Assembly: GCA_017852615.1 (NCBI GenBank)
Contig: JAFMKX010000066.1
Coordinates: 1 to 5,091, forward strand
Direction: 5' to 3'
Length of the DNA stretch: 5,091 nt
Source: Pontimonas sp.
GTDB lineage: Bacteria; Actinomycetota; Actinomycetes; Actinomycetales; Microbacteriaceae
Under the pieces are notes generated by a model. The model was given only the letters and a program-made list of their open reading frames with translations. It searched no databases and was not told the DNA's origin. This document shows positions 4,805-5,091 of the stretch, one piece after another. Position 1 is the stretch's first letter. The number at the start of each line of letters is the position of its first letter. Made by a program: the position numbers and the translations under genes.

Positions 4805-5091
4805 ATGGATCGTAAAAGCCAACGCGAACTTTCTCGCCTGTCACGTGAAGCCCAGCGTCTCTGGGAAGAACAGCGTGATGTCCTCTCTCACGCTAAAGAT
4901 GTAGCCCGGCACGCTTCTCGAAGCGCCAGCGACTTGGCCAAACGAGAGGTGCTCCCGATGGCCCACGATACGTATCGCGACACGATCGAACCCGTGCTCT
5001 CTCGCATTCCTTGGAAAAAGGCGGAACCAGTGAAAAAGTCTTCCAATCCCTTTGTCTTTATTTTGATGGCCATCGGCACCATTGCTCTGGC
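4805..5091 (+). CDS. Hypothetical membrane protein with charged N-terminal helix (3' end outside window)
   Basis: The frame is open from ATG 4805 to the end of the window, giving 95 residues plus part of a codon. I do not recognise a named family. Residues 1 to about 62 are rich in Arg, Lys, Glu, Ser and Ala with regular hydrophobic spacing (RELSRLSREAQRLWEEQRDV) and should form a long amphipathic, possibly coiled helix in the cytoplasm. A Lys-rich stretch (70-78, WKKAEPVKK) precedes a hydrophobic segment starting at about 82 (NPFVFILMAIGTIAL) that continues past the window. With the positive residues before it, this looks like a transmembrane anchor with the N-terminus inside. A good ribosome site and start support a real gene. 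It is divergent from ppiA on the origin-facing side of the block, where actinobacteria often carry small uncharacterised membrane proteins. Function is unknown. Confidence 0.8.
   Translation, partial: MDRKSQRELSRLSREAQRLWEEQRDVLSHAKDVARHASRSASDLAKREVLPMAHDTYRDTIEPVLSRIPWKKAEPVKKSSNPFVFILMAIGTIAL

Noticed and set aside
1..5091. CRISPR array, insertion sequence, tRNA/rRNA gene, phage or toxin-antitoxin module
   Set aside because: No regularly spaced repeats, transposase motifs, tRNA-like folds or extra small gene pairs were seen; the gene content is a conserved chromosomal housekeeping block.

Overview
The window looks like chromosomal DNA of an actinobacterium close to its replication origin. 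The gene order is PASTA-protein kinase end, pknB, convergent trpG/pabA, crgA, then on the opposite strand rhomboid protease and ppiA. From memory, this is the same block found near dnaA/gyrAB in Mycobacterium tuberculosis (ppiA–crgA–trpG–pknB–pknA–pbpA–rodA–pstP), here read in the reverse direction. CrgA is an actinobacterial hallmark. Base composition by eye is moderate (G+C probably in the 50s percent), lower than most soil actinobacteria. A small-genome, freshwater-type member of Microbacteriaceae would fit, but that placement is inference only.

Layout. 1-510 (+) is the 3' end of a secreted or membrane-anchored PASTA protein, most likely the PknA-type kinase, ending in a fibronectin-III/Ig-like module. 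549-2306 (+) is a complete PknB-type Ser/Thr kinase with one transmembrane helix and three extracellular PASTA repeats. 2261-2941 (-) is the glutamine amidotransferase TrpG/PabA, whose 3' end overlaps that of pknB tail to tail by 46 bp. 3019-3255 (+) is crgA, divergent from trpG across a 77-bp gap in which both genes appear to be leaderless. 3256-3318 is a convergent intergenic region with two imperfect inverted repeats and a perfect DnaA box. 3319-4152 (-) is a rhomboid protease with an N-terminal zinc-binding domain, translationally coupled to ppiA (4152-4691, -), a cytoplasmic cyclophilin. 4692-4804 is a divergent promoter region with a perfect 18-bp palindrome and a second folded element. 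4805-5091 (+) is the start of an unrecognised small protein, a charged helix followed by a transmembrane segment, cut by the window end.

How the genes fit together. The two kinase-related genes sense cell-wall material outside the cell through PASTA repeats and phosphorylate division and cell-wall proteins. CrgA is a small divisome membrane protein, so 1-3255 apart from trpG belongs to growth and division control. TrpG/PabA supplies ammonia for folate or tryptophan synthesis. PpiA and the rhomboid form a two-gene unit for protein folding and membrane proteolysis. There is no mobile element, CRISPR array, RNA gene or phage gene. I do not see a wholly new system; the most interesting points are the isolated DnaA box, the palindromic element at the ppiA promoter, and the disulfide-like cysteine pairs ending both PASTA proteins.
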